From positions 1 through 46,038 of the forward strand of contig JACAEL010000020.1 of NCBI GenBank assembly GCA_013388835.1: DNA of 46,038 bases, written 5' to 3'. The DNA comes from Candidatus Thorarchaeota archaeon (GTDB taxonomy: Archaea; Asgardarchaeota; Thorarchaeia; Thorarchaeales; Thorarchaeaceae). Position 1 is the stretch's first letter; every line of letters starts with the position of its first letter. The notes under the pieces were generated by a model, which saw only the letters and a list, made by a program, of their open reading frames with translations, made no database searches and was not told the origin of the DNA. Made by a program: the position numbers and the translations under genes. Positions 16,576 to 25,187 of the stretch are shown here, piece after piece.

Positions 16576-17754
16576 CTAGCACTTCTCTGCGAATCGCATG
16601 ATCGACCGCTTCACCTTCTCGTAGTCCTCAAGCCGCAAGAACTCGTCCACGCCGTGGAAGTTGCACTCCTCGTAGATGGTGCCGTAGCATGCAGTCGGGA
16701 TGCCAACCGACATGAAATAGTCCCCGTCATTGCCTCCGAGGTCACCAGCTAGCTGAATGTCTGGGTCGGCGACCTCTCTGACAGCCTCGTGAAACAGCCG
16801 GATCATCGGGTCTGTGGGGTCTGACGCCCAGCCACTCGATTTGTTGAGGAAGGTGATCTCTGCCTCTACACCAACCTCCTCTCGGACCCGGACTAGAAAG
16901 GCCTCTAGTTCTCTCATCGCGTCATCGGGGCGCTCCTCAGGTATCAGTCTGCAGTCAAATGAAACCTCGGCGGTACCGGGGATTATGTTGGTCTTGCTGC
17001 CAGCAGACAGCACCGTGAGCGAGAAGCGTCCCCAGAGTGTCTGGTACGGACTTCCTGGTGGGGCGGCTACAGAGGAGACAACCTTTCTCCGAACGTCTTG
17101 ATAGTCCAGCAGGGAACTCAAGAGTGGAATCGCCAGATGGATGGCATTGTTGAACTTGAAAGGATACCCTGCATGACCCTGGGTCCCATGTACGGTGACT
17201 CTGCCCGAGAGGACGCCACTCGCCCCTATGCTGACATAGGAAGGACTTGAGTCTACCACAATTGCAAAGTCGCCGCGAATCTTCGGCGGACCATTGACGA
17301 GGTAGTCAATTCCCCATTCTCCACCAGTTTCCTCATTTGGAGAGATCAAGATCCTCAGATTCACCTTGGCGGAGCCCCTCCTTGCAAGCTCTCTTGCGGC
17401 ACTCACACTGGCTACGATATTGCCCTTGTCGTCACTTGTGCCACGGCCATACATCCGGTCCTTCTCGACAGTGAGAGCAAATGGCGGTCGCGTCCACGCC
17501 TTTGAGTCGCCAGCGGGAACCACGTCATAGTGCGTGCAGAGAAGAACCGTCCTCTTTGCGTGCGCGTCCAAGGTTGCAACAACATTCGGCTGAGGTATGC
17601 CCTCGTGCTTGGAGTCAAATACCTCCACAGCGAGTCCTGCCTCCTCACAATACGCCTTCAACACTTTAGCACACTCAGAGTAGTCTCGCTTCTCATCGCT
17701 GTTAGTGTCAAGTTGCACAAGGTCCCTGAGAAAGCTCTCTTCCCACTTGTCCAT
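16576..17754 (-). CDS. M20-family metallopeptidase (ArgE/DapE/CPG2-like)
   Basis: About 392 aa. Di-zinc hydrolase motifs are complete: LLCTHYDVVPAGD (His and bridging region), MYGRGTSDDKGN (bridging Asp), SPNEETGGEWG (catalytic Glu pair), the dimerisation-domain GTQGHAGYPFKFNNA, and CNFHGVDEF (C-terminal His ligand). It removes acyl or peptide groups from amino acids; ArgE, DapE or succinyl-diaminopimelate activity cannot be told apart by eye. The ATG at 17754 follows GAGGAGTGAG; an in-frame GTG lies 12 nt upstream. Confidence 0.9.
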   Translation of the reverse strand: MDKWEESFLRDLVQLDTNSDEKRDYSECAKVLKAYCEEAGLAVEVFDSKHEGIPQPNVVATLDAHAKRTVLLCTHYDVVPAGDSKAWTRPPFALTVEKDRMYGRGTSDDKGNIVASVSAARELARRGSAKVNLRILISPNEETGGEWGIDYLVNGPPKIRGDFAIVVDSSPSYVSIGASGVLSGRVTVHGTQGHAGYPFKFNNAIHLAIPLLSSLLDYQDVRRKVVSSVAAPPGSPYQTLWGRFSLTVLSAGSKTNIIPGTAEVSFDCRLIPEERPDDAMRELEAFLVRVREEVGVEAEITFLNKSSGWASDPTDPMIRLFHEAVREVADPDIQLAGDLGGNDGDYFMSVGIPTACYGTIYEECNFHGVDEFLRLEDYEKVKRSIMRFAEKC

Positions 17755-17820
17755 CGGACTTCTCACTCCTCTAGATGACAGTGCAGCTTCATGCTCATTA
17801 GTCTTGAGGAGGGAGCCGGT

Positions 17821-18624
17821 TCATCTCTGACACGTCTGACAGTAGCTGGTCTTGGACCTGTTGGAAGAGACCTCCGAGACTCTCCCCCCACACAGAGGAC
17901 AGATGGAACCACCTTTCCCGTGAATCATGAGGAAGTCACGCTCTTCCGCACCAATCTTGTCCAGGCCCCGCTTGGCCAGAAGCGCCCGGTATCGGCCCAG
18001 GACACTTCTCACTGCAGTGTAGAGTCGCTCCACGTCCTCGGAACTCAGTGAACTTCTTGACCTGAAAGGGAGAATCCCTGCGTACAGCAGAATCTCATCC
18101 GCATAGGCATTGCCTATGCCCTTTACAAACCTCTGGTTGCGCAGCACGCTCTTTATTTGCCCATTATAGTGCTGGATGCGGCTCCTGAAGGTCTCCAGTG
18201 TCAGCTCTGGGTCCATGGCTGAGGGCCCTCGACCGTCCCATCCGGCAACTGCAGAGAAGTCACCGGACTCGACAAAATAGACTCGGCCCATCCGCTTTCG
18301 GTCAGTATACCACAGATTGGCGTCGTCCAGTTCCAACGAGAGCATGTCACTCGGCCTTGGAGTGTGAGTATGCCGCGTTAGCCTGAACCTACCAGTGAGC
18401 ATGGGGTTGACAACAAGAAACCCGGAGTCGGTCTCCATTATGACAAACTTCCCGTCAGCTCGGAAGTGCCGGATAGTCCGCCCTGTCAACCTACGCTCGA
18501 GTATATCAGGCAGAACACCATAGACTACGAGGTGGGAATGGACTACAGCCCTTCGTACCGTGAGTCCGGCCAGTCGGCCCGTCAGAATCTCTGCAATGAC
18601 GTCAAGTTCGGGAAGCTCGGGCAT
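17821..18624 (-). CDS. mutM: Fpg/Nei-family DNA glycosylase (MutM-like)
   Basis: About 267 aa. It excises oxidised bases and cleaves the abasic site by beta,delta-elimination. MPELPELDVI gives the catalytic Pro2 and Glu3; RADGKFVIM carries the conserved Lys. The helix-two-turn-helix RFVKGIGNAYADEIL is near residue 167. A C-terminal CPLC-x(n)-CQTC zinc finger completes the fold. Pro2 must be the residue after the start, which fixes the ATG at 18624. A TATA box centred 29 nt upstream implies a leaderless transcript. The family is common in bacteria and unusual in archaea, so transfer is likely. It heads the minus-strand operon. Confidence 0.92.
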   Translation of the reverse strand: MPELPELDVIAEILTGRLAGLTVRRAVVHSHLVVYGVLPDILERRLTGRTIRHFRADGKFVIMETDSGFLVVNPMLTGRFRLTRHTHTPRPSDMLSLELDDANLWYTDRKRMGRVYFVESGDFSAVAGWDGRGPSAMDPELTLETFRSRIQHYNGQIKSVLRNQRFVKGIGNAYADEILLYAGILPFRSRSSLSSEDVERLYTAVRSVLGRYRALLAKRGLDKIGAEERDFLMIHGKGGSICPLCGGRVSEVSSNRSKTSYCQTCQR

Positions 18625-18648
18625 CGTCAACACGCAGTGCTCCAGTGT

Positions 18649-18658
18649 GCTTAAGAAC
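18649..18658 (-). promoter_or_regulatory. TATA box of the mutM operon
   Basis: Minus-strand GTTCTTAAGC, centred about 29 nt before the mutM ATG, which fits a leaderless mRNA. Confidence 0.55.
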
Positions 18659-18693
18659 TGTCTCTCAAGCTCAGCTCTGGTTCATCAGAGGTT

Positions 18694-18701
18694 ATCTTAA
18701 G
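18694..18701 (+). promoter_or_regulatory. TATA box of the gelsolin gene
   Basis: ATCTTAAG, ending 24 nt before the gelsolin ATG at 18726, so transcription should start at or next to the start codon. It is divergent from the mutM TATA about 45 nt away. Confidence 0.55.
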
Positions 18702-18725
18702 GGCGCATTTTGCAAGTCATTACGC

Positions 18726-19319
18726 ATGCCAGTCGAAGTCTATCACATTCAGAAGGGCAAGCTCGTCCGTGTTCCGAACCCGGGAGAGTTCGGAAGGGGC
18801 GACTGCTATCTAGTGGACGCTGGCCCAAAGATCTACCTCTGGATAGGTCCCAAGTCCAGCGTTGACGAGAAGTTCCTGACTGCCGCGGAGGCGGTCATGC
18901 GAGACACTGCAAGGCAGGGACACGCACAGATTGAGCGGGTTGAGGGCGGTCATGAGCCCCAGAGCTTTAAGGCGCTCTTTCCCACCTTCAAGCTGACGGA
19001 CCAAGACACTGAGAGCTTCCTCCGCAAAGTCCAGCTTGAGAAGCATGAACACAAGCTGTGGCGACTCAGCGGGGATGTCGGAGACAGCTTCTACATGGAG
19101 GTCCCAAAGAAGAAGGAGTCTCTCGATAGTGAGGACGTATTCGTCCTGGACACTTGGAACAAAATCTATGTCTGGCGAGGGAAGAAGGCGTCAGCTCGTG
19201 AGAGGATGGATGCGACCCTCATCGCTCGCAGATATGATGCCGAGAGAGCAGGCGTACAGAACGTCATCCTTGTTGAAGAAGGCGAAGAGCCGGACGAGTT
19301 TCGTCGAGCATTGAGTTAG
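18726..19319 (+). CDS. Two-domain gelsolin-like actin regulator
   Basis: 197 aa. Two gelsolin repeats: GRGDCYLVDAGPKIYLWIG... to SFKALFP (about residues 23-85) and SEDVFVLDTWNKIYVWRG... to EPDEFRRALS (about 135-197). Each shows the D-x-Y/F-(V/L)-LD-x(4)-IY-x-W-x-G core and the EGxEPxxF end. Asgard two-domain gelsolins have been shown to sever, cap or bundle actin in a calcium-dependent way; here the same role on the window's actin (27.5 kb) is inferred. The ATG at 18726 was chosen over an upstream GTG at 18645 because the family core and the TATA spacing both fit it. Confidence 0.93.
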   Translation: MPVEVYHIQKGKLVRVPNPGEFGRGDCYLVDAGPKIYLWIGPKSSVDEKFLTAAEAVMRDTARQGHAQIERVEGGHEPQSFKALFPTFKLTDQDTESFLRKVQLEKHEHKLWRLSGDVGDSFYMEVPKKKESLDSEDVFVLDTWNKIYVWRGKKASARERMDATLIARRYDAERAGVQNVILVEEGEEPDEFRRALS

Positions 19320-19536
19320 CAGCAGTTGCTCAGAGTTCGGACACATCAGGACCTGTCCCCTATGGTGTTCATGTGGCCGAACACGGAAACACTGAGCCCG
19401 AGGTCTACTGTGAACTCCAACTGACCTCGGGGAGTGGTCCTGAGGCCGTCTCCTGATAAGGACAGGACTCGTGTGTCCGACTAGGTCCAACTCACAACGA
19501 ACGACGCATAGACGAGGACAAGGAGGTTGACGCGGG

Positions 19537-20976
19537 TCATAGAAGCCTGAATCGGCCAGACCGCGGCTCGTACACAACACCAGCATCTTTCATCTTGGCG
19601 AGGGCCTCAGCAGCCACATGCCGCTCCACTCCCGCCTCCGAGGCAATCTCAGCCAGCGTGGGTCCCAAATCACTGGGACTGGCCGGGTCTAGCTTCTTCA
19701 GTGCACGAAGCACTCTTGTGTCCAGTTTCTCGTACGGACGGCTCTCCCTCCATTCACCCTCTTCTTTGGCCCTCAACTGAGTCAGTTCAAGGAACTCCTT
19801 CAGTGCTGGCTCCAGTGCACGGTCCCAAGCGCTCTTGAACTCACGGAGACCCACCTTCTCCTTCCAAAAGGCCCTAGCACCAGAGCGAGCAAGTCGCAGA
19901 GCACTGAGCGGGCGGCCCAGGAGGTCGGCATCAAGGGCACTGCCACGAGACAGGACCGAGTCCTCCAGACCCAAGCTGTCCTTGAGGTGCTCCAGACGAG
20001 TCAGCACATGCTTGGTGCCCTCATCCATAACCTTGACGGTGATGGATGGTGTGAGTAGCTGGTAGGTGATGGCGGCCTTCAGGACCGGTAGTCGAAGGAG
20101 TGTTGGATTGGCGGCCTCAATCCAGAAGTCCTCGGAGGCCAGTGCAATTGGCACGTCCGGTAGGGCAGAGGTCTGTGCTGTTGTCATGGCACTCAGAGAC
20201 ACCTCTCTGAACCCGGACGAGTCCTGTCTCTGAACACAGAGCCGCTCCATTCTGGGCCTGTCAAAGGCACCGACGTCCATTCTCCAGATGCGTGGAGTCG
20301 AGACCCGGAACCCCCTGAAATCACGATGCGCAGGCCACCGACCATGGAGGCTTGGTGGTAGCAGCCTCCGGATGAAGGTCATCAGTCGACGCACCTTTTC
20401 GGCGGACACTAGTGCCTGAATGCCAGTCGTGAGACCTCCGATGCTGCCCTCGTATGGGGGTGATGATACAAACAGTCGCGTGAAGACGTTCTTGCTGGCT
20501 TCTGCCATGCCAACATTCTCAAAGAGCATTTCCTGCAGTTCCTTCAACGACAGTGGCGGCCTCGCATCTCGAATCAAGTCGAAGCGGAGTTCCTGGAACT
20601 CCTCCGCTGAGAATGCCTCGGTCAACTCGCCACCTGATGACCCGATGCGTCGTACTGCTATCCTGCGACCCACAACCTCCGCGAGAACACCATCTGGGGG
20701 AACAGTCTGGTCAGAGGCGAACTGGACAAAGACTCCGCTGAGCAACCATGGGCTTGGCGTCAGCAAGACTAGGGATGTGTCGCGAGTGTGATGGACGAAG
20801 CCGACATGTCGATATCTCCTGCCCGGCAGTGTTTCTCGAAAGCCCGCCTGAAGCCGCATCTCCCACTCTGCAAGCTCTGCTCCAAACTGGCGGTCGAACA
20901 CATCACAGGCACTAGCGATGTCACCAAGCCGATCCCCACCGGACCGATGCCTGCTGAGAAGATCATCCGCAGCCAT
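19537..20976 (-). CDS. Unknown 479-aa protein with C-terminal winged helix
   Basis: No family recognised. The N-terminal third contains an OB-fold-like stretch (RHVGFVHHTRDTSLVLLTP and GVLAEVVGRRIAVRR, about residues 55-110). A long helical middle follows, then a C-terminal winged-helix-like end (TLAEIASEAGVERHVAAEALAKMKDAGVVYEPRSGRFRLL). This layout recalls DNA- or RNA-binding factors, but no Walker or nuclease motif is visible. The start is 2 nt after the stop of a small Cys protein gene, so the two form an operon. Confidence 0.75.
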   Translation of the reverse strand: MAADDLLSRHRSGGDRLGDIASACDVFDRQFGAELAEWEMRLQAGFRETLPGRRYRHVGFVHHTRDTSLVLLTPSPWLLSGVFVQFASDQTVPPDGVLAEVVGRRIAVRRIGSSGGELTEAFSAEEFQELRFDLIRDARPPLSLKELQEMLFENVGMAEASKNVFTRLFVSSPPYEGSIGGLTTGIQALVSAEKVRRLMTFIRRLLPPSLHGRWPAHRDFRGFRVSTPRIWRMDVGAFDRPRMERLCVQRQDSSGFREVSLSAMTTAQTSALPDVPIALASEDFWIEAANPTLLRLPVLKAAITYQLLTPSITVKVMDEGTKHVLTRLEHLKDSLGLEDSVLSRGSALDADLLGRPLSALRLARSGARAFWKEKVGLREFKSAWDRALEPALKEFLELTQLRAKEEGEWRESRPYEKLDTRVLRALKKLDPASPSDLGPTLAEIASEAGVERHVAAEALAKMKDAGVVYEPRSGRFRLL

Positions 20977-20978
20977 GG

Positions 20979-21257
20979 TCAGTTCCCCCTGCGCAACCGG
21001 GACTGATCAAGGTACTGCGTGAGTGTGAGGAGGCACTCGTCCTGTCGAAACCCGTCAAGACAGACTGAAGACGAATGCGACCTTAGCAGTCCGTGCGAGG
21101 TGCGCCACACATTGGGGATGGGCTCGTGCAGGCGACCAGGATGACAGACTCGACGAGCCGCGATGACTGCCTGTATCAGTGCATACGACTCGAATCGGCC
21201 TTTCCCGCATCTATCGCAGAGTGACCACTCTACGGGACTGCTGCCATCCTGACTCAT
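20979..21257 (-). CDS. Small Cys-containing protein, unknown
   Basis: 92 aa beginning MSQDGSSPVEWSLCDRCGKG. It has a CxxC knuckle (CDRC) near residue 14 and further Cys at about residues 38, 67 and 75, a possible single zinc site. Support for being real: the stop is 2 nt before the 479-aa gene, and a TATA box (ATCTTTAAG, 21291-21298) lies about 37 nt upstream of the ATG. The frame stays open further upstream to 21824, but that would run into the transporter gene. Confidence 0.55.
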   Translation of the reverse strand: MSQDGSSPVEWSLCDRCGKGRFESYALIQAVIAARRVCHPGRLHEPIPNVWRTSHGLLRSHSSSVCLDGFRQDECLLTLTQYLDQSRLRRGN

Positions 21258-21290
21258 GACACTCTCATGAATCAAATGAAGGAGAACGGT

Positions 21291-21298
21291 CTTAAAGA
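21291..21298 (-). promoter_or_regulatory. TATA box of the small Cys protein operon
   Basis: Minus-strand ATCTTTAAG about 37 nt before the ATG at 21257; a good TBP consensus. Confidence 0.45.
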
Positions 21299-21463
21299 TA
21301 GCCACGCAGTAGATTCTGCAGGTCGACTGCTCTGCGGTCACCTTCTTGGTCATCCAGTGCATCCAAGCAACGCCAAGCCCCGAGAGAACACATGCCCAGC
21401 TCTGGCCCTCTCTTGGACAGCTGTGGAGAACTCGATGAATGCTGTTCGGTTCACTAGGATTCA

Positions 21464-22714
21464 TCAAGAGACTGGCAGAAAGAGCAAGTATACCAGCACT
21501 TGAATCAGAGTCAGCGGGATGCCAATCTTGGCGAACTCTGCAAAAGTGAGTGTCGCGCCCTCTTTCTCTGCGTTCTGTATGATGATGACATTGCTTGCTG
21601 CTCCGAGAATCAGCATATTCCCAGCGATAGTGCTTCCGGACGCAAGAGCCATGAGTTGTGGTATTGACGCCCCAGACTCGACAATCAGCGGCAGGTACAG
21701 CGCGACTAGGGGCACATTCGAGATGAGCTGACTGAGCAGCACACCTACGACCATAATGACTGTGGGTGAAGTCAGGTCCGCGTTCAACAGGAGGACCAGC
21801 TCTTGAAAGAATCCGCTCTCCCACACGCTCTCCATGAGAATGAACATCGCTGCGAAGAAGACAAGTGTCTTCCAGTCGATGTTACGAAGAACCTCACGCC
21901 TCCGGTCACTGAACAGCAGGACTGGAAGTGCTGCAATCAATGCTATGTAGGTGAGCCGCATCTCGAACCATGGGGCAATGAACAAGAGCGTGACTTTTAG
22001 ACCGATGAGTATCATGACGATGGCCAGAGATACCTTGGACAGCAAGACCAGCCGCCCGTCCGATTGAGTGAGGGGTGGCAGTGGCTGAAGCTGTACACCG
22101 AACTCCTTCCGATACACTAGCCGGATGAACACAAATGCGATGAGGAGGTTGATCAGGCTGGGGAGGGCCAGATACCAGAAAAACACCACGAAGGGGGACT
22201 GGATACCCCCGTCCAGTGCAACAAGAAGATTCTGTGGGTTGCCGATGGGACTCATCACGCTACCGGTTGTGACCGCGAAGGCCAGCGTTAGCAGAAGAGG
22301 CTTGGCGCGGACGCCATGGACCCTGCTCAGAAAGAGGACCACAGGAGTGCCGATGATGGCCACTGTGTCATTCATTACAATGGCAGAGATGGCACCCATG
22401 AGAAACAGAATGAGCAGGACGAGCTCGTCAAGTCGCCGTGCCCTTCCGAACATTCGTTGTGTGAGCTGTTGGAGGTATCCACTCCGCAACATTGCCTCGC
22501 CCACCACAAACATCCCGAAGAGGAAGAGAATCACATCCAGATTGATTGACAGTAGAGCGTCGACTGGCGGAATCTGCCCGGTAAGGAGAACTGCGGCTGC
22601 TCCGAGGGTCATCGCTTGCCATATCTCGATTCTGTTCCTGCCAATCTTACGCACTGCTATCAGCGTGAAGACCACACAGAGTACCGCAAACGGGACAAGA
22701 GATGAGACGGACAT
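21464..22714 (-). CDS. ArsB/NhaD-type ion transporter (IT superfamily permease)
   Basis: About 416 aa with 11-12 membrane segments in two inverted halves. Each half carries a hallmark hairpin: IVMNDTVAIIGTPVVLF plus PIGNPQNLLVALDGG, and LISNVPLVALYLP plus LGAASNVIIIQNAEKEGA. These N-D-T and S-N-V-P motifs are typical of the citrate/arsenite/NhaD permease family, which moves anions or exchanges Na+/H+. The substrate is uncertain; there are no arsenic genes nearby. The start is set at ATG 22714 because the TATA box at 22758-22766 is too close to the upstream ATG (22756). Confidence 0.88.
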   Translation of the reverse strand: MSVSSLVPFAVLCVVFTLIAVRKIGRNRIEIWQAMTLGAAAVLLTGQIPPVDALLSINLDVILFLFGMFVVGEAMLRSGYLQQLTQRMFGRARRLDELVLLILFLMGAISAIVMNDTVAIIGTPVVLFLSRVHGVRAKPLLLTLAFAVTTGSVMSPIGNPQNLLVALDGGIQSPFVVFFWYLALPSLINLLIAFVFIRLVYRKEFGVQLQPLPPLTQSDGRLVLLSKVSLAIVMILIGLKVTLLFIAPWFEMRLTYIALIAALPVLLFSDRRREVLRNIDWKTLVFFAAMFILMESVWESGFFQELVLLLNADLTSPTVIMVVGVLLSQLISNVPLVALYLPLIVESGASIPQLMALASGSTIAGNMLILGAASNVIIIQNAEKEGATLTFAEFAKIGIPLTLIQVLVYLLFLPVS

Positions 22715-22757
22715 CAAGTCAACACCACGGATGCGGGAGATTCGCTGTTCGCACATG

Positions 22758-22766
22758 CTTATAGAG
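22758..22766 (-). promoter_or_regulatory. TATA box of the transporter gene
   Basis: Minus-strand CTCTATAAG, 47 nt before the ATG at 22714 and overlapping the region just before an earlier in-frame ATG, which argues for the downstream start. Confidence 0.5.
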
Positions 22767-23031
22767 TAATCACTGCGACAATGTGTGGTTTGCAGAGTCT
22801 GGATGAGTAGAAGGTGCGTCAGTCAAAGTCTAAGACACTGGCGTCACAGGGACGGGAATCAGCGAGTCAGTAGGAGGCAATGAGTCGGAGGAGTGGCCCA
22901 ATACAGGTAATGATGCGCTCCAATGAAACCGTGATGACACACCTGCTCCGATGCATTGTCTTGTCGCGGTGCAAGCGTTCATATGCAGGAACCGATGACG
23001 ACGGCCATACACTCACGAGGTGGTGTGCATC

Positions 23032-23568
23032 ATGTGTGGCGACGACTTCGTTGAAACTCTGAAGGCGAGGACGTCTATCCGGAGCTTTGAGAATGTGTCA
23101 ATACCGGACTCAGATATACAGAGGATAATCGAGGCAGGCGTGAGTGCACCCAGCGCAGGCAATCGCCAGCCGTGGCGGGTTGTCATAGTCACAGACAAGG
23201 CGGTCAAGGAAGCGCTTGCCAAAGGTGCATTCGGCCAGACCTTCGTGGCTTCTGCACCAGTGGTATTGGCAGTGTGCGGCGTGCCCGAGGAGTCCGCTGA
23301 GAGATACGGAAACCGTGGCAGAGACCTCTACGTGTTTCAGGACACTGCAGCTCTAACGCAGAACATCCTGCTGGCTGCGCATGCGATGGGTTATGGTACA
23401 TGCTGGGTAGGCGCGTTTGACGACGAGGAAGTGGCACGCGTCCTGAGGACTCCCTCATCAGTGAGACCCATGGCACTCATACCGATAGGTGTACCGAAGA
23501 AGCCAATTCCTGAGAAGCGCCAGCGCCGACCAATGAGCGAGGTTGTGGTGACGGGGCGGTTCGCCTAG
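23032..23568 (+). CDS. Nitroreductase-family FMN oxidoreductase
   Basis: About 178 aa. Motifs: KARTSIRSFENVSIPDSDIQRIIEAGVSAPSAGNRQPWRVVIV (FMN-binding R-S-x-R and P-S-x-N-x-Q-P-W), QNILLAAHAMGYGTCWVGAF and IPIGVPKKP. Family members use NAD(P)H and FMN to reduce nitro groups, quinones or other acceptors; the substrate is not predictable. The ATG at 23032 was chosen over GTG at 23020 because GAGGTGGTG lies about 8 nt upstream. About 87 nt separates it from the DsrE gene. Confidence 0.9.
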   Translation: MCGDDFVETLKARTSIRSFENVSIPDSDIQRIIEAGVSAPSAGNRQPWRVVIVTDKAVKEALAKGAFGQTFVASAPVVLAVCGVPEESAERYGNRGRDLYVFQDTAALTQNILLAAHAMGYGTCWVGAFDDEEVARVLRTPSSVRPMALIPIGVPKKPIPEKRQRRPMSEVVVTGRFA

Positions 23569-23654
23569 TCAGCCCTGCGAAATCCTGCACTCAACCGGAC
23601 ACTACTCTTATCAGATGGTGTCCAAGGTCGGGTCGGACCAAGTGAGTGTATCCG

Positions 23655-24002
23655 ATGACAAAGGTCACAGTCATTATCAAGTCTGAGCCATACTCTGACG
23701 AGAGCGCCTACACGGCGCTGAAGCTTGCCCACGCTGCTGTTGACAAGGGGCACATCGTCGAGCTGTTTCTGGTACAAGGGGGCGTCTTCTGTGCGCTTAG
23801 GGAGCAGAATCCAAGCCACATGCAGAACCACTACACAATGCTGGACGAGCTGATAACCAAAGGCGTACGGGTTGTATGCTGCGGCACATGCACCAAGACC
23901 AGAGGCGTAGCTCAGTCTCTGCTGCATCCGAAGGTCGAAGTGGGAAGCATGCCAATCCTTGCCGACATGATCACTTCAAGTGATAGTACGGTCGTCTTCT
24001 GA
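23655..24002 (+). CDS. DsrE/TusD-like sulfur-relay family protein
   Basis: About 115 aa. The fold is seen in VTVIIKSEPYSDESAYTALKLAHAAVDKGHIVELFLVQGGVF and the C-terminal VRVVCCGTCTKTRGV. The Cys cluster aligns with the sulfur-accepting Cys of DsrE/TusD proteins, which carry persulfide for tRNA thiolation or sulfur oxidation. No sulfurtransferase partner is visible here. The ATG at 23655 is preceded by AGTGAGTG. Confidence 0.82.
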   Translation: MTKVTVIIKSEPYSDESAYTALKLAHAAVDKGHIVELFLVQGGVFCALREQNPSHMQNHYTMLDELITKGVRVVCCGTCTKTRGVAQSLLHPKVEVGSMPILADMITSSDSTVVF

Positions 24003-24294
24003 ACGCGGACCGTCCGTTGTGGTCCGGACGGGGATGGGCACAGACGCCAGCTGTGTGAGCCTGGAAGCCGCAGGGGACATTGGCCGACTGCGTGCTGCGC
24101 TGCGCTGAAATCAGCGTCAGGGTGATTCGGCTCAGCTCTGCGAATCGAAGCGAAACGACGCGGGGCCCATGCAGTCCAAGACCGTCCAACTCTCTGTCAA
24201 CTGCAGATCACCTATCCGCTTTGAGCTTCTGTCCTGTCCATCCGGCGTACAGGAAGACAAATATCGGCCACATGGCCGACTCTCTGGGACAGCT
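24003..24294. other. GC-rich intergenic stretch, no gene seen
   Basis: About 290 bases between the DsrE and GNAT genes. Shortly after the DsrE stop, GACCGTCC and GGTCCGGACGG can form an imperfect hairpin, a possible terminator or structured leader. The GNAT frame is open back to 24169, so part could be coding if an earlier start is used. I saw no tRNA or known RNA. Confidence 0.35.
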
Positions 24295-24990
24295 ATGACC
24301 AAGAAGGTGCGCGTGCGGCAAGCCGTGATGAGTGACGTTCCTGAGATAGTCCGTGTCGAGAATGAGACATGGCCGCCCGGGGAAGCAGCAACGGAAGAGA
24401 TGTTTCGGTCAAGGATTGAGGTCTTCCCCGAGGGAGTGCATGTTGCCGAGTACGAGGGGCGTCTTGTCGGCGTAGTGGCGTTTGAGCGGGTACACTACGA
24501 CACAAGCAACCCTGTCACCACATGGAAACAGGCCACCGACAACGGGATGATAAGGGCTTCGCACAAGCCTGACGGCGAGACAATATTCGGGATTGACCTC
24601 AGCGCGACACCAAGCGCACCCCCAAAGACTGGCACTAGACTGTTGGCCGAGGTCGGACGGTATGCGATACATCACAACCTGAAACGGGGAGTCCTGGGCG
24701 GACGCATACCGAAATACAGCGAATACGCCGACAAGATGACACCTGAGGAGTATCTGGAGGCCAAGGACAGTATGGGCAGGCCTCTGGACCCCGAAGTCCG
24801 TTTCTACAAGCGAGCAGGTCTCAAGATAGGCAAGATCATCCCGGGCTATTTCGACGACCCCGACAGTCTGAGCTATGGCGTGCTCCTCATCTGGGAGAAC
24901 CCGTTCTACGTCAAGAACCACATCCTCAGAATGCTTGTGAAACCGTTTGCTATCCTCGCGTTCTGGATATACCTCAGAGTCAAGTTGTAG
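24295..24990 (+). CDS. GNAT-family N-acetyltransferase
   Basis: About 231 aa. The acetyl-CoA-binding core runs from VRQAVMSDVPEIVRVENETWPP through HVAEYEGRLVGVVAFERV to TGTRLLAEVGRYAIHHNLKRGVLGGRIP. PEVRFYKRAGLKIGKIIPGYFDDP is the usual GNAT C-terminal F(Y/Yk)-x-x-x-G-F segment. The last ~20 residues are hydrophobic (AILAFWIYL), so the enzyme may touch the membrane. The substrate is unknown. The ATG at 24295 starts the conserved core; an upstream start at 24169 cannot be ruled out. Confidence 0.85.
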   Translation: MTKKVRVRQAVMSDVPEIVRVENETWPPGEAATEEMFRSRIEVFPEGVHVAEYEGRLVGVVAFERVHYDTSNPVTTWKQATDNGMIRASHKPDGETIFGIDLSATPSAPPKTGTRLLAEVGRYAIHHNLKRGVLGGRIPKYSEYADKMTPEEYLEAKDSMGRPLDPEVRFYKRAGLKIGKIIPGYFDDPDSLSYGVLLIWENPFYVKNHILRMLVKPFAILAFWIYLRVKL

Positions 24991-25187
24991 GGCCACGAGC
25001 CTCTTGTGGGATGCTGTGCCCACTCAGGGTTTGGATTACGCCCTGTACGCATCTCACTCCGACGCTTGTACTCGATATGGAGACTCTCACTAGCATCAGA
25101 TGAGGCCAGATTCAGGCTATCGCCCATTGCTCCCCGAAGCCCGGCAGTGTTAATACATGGACCAACAGACGAAGACAGGGTGTCCAA

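Noticed and set aside
20979-21824. Full 281-aa minus-strand frame
   Set aside because: The upstream two thirds overlap the transporter gene on the same strand and look non-protein-like; only the last 92 codons after ATG 21257 were kept.
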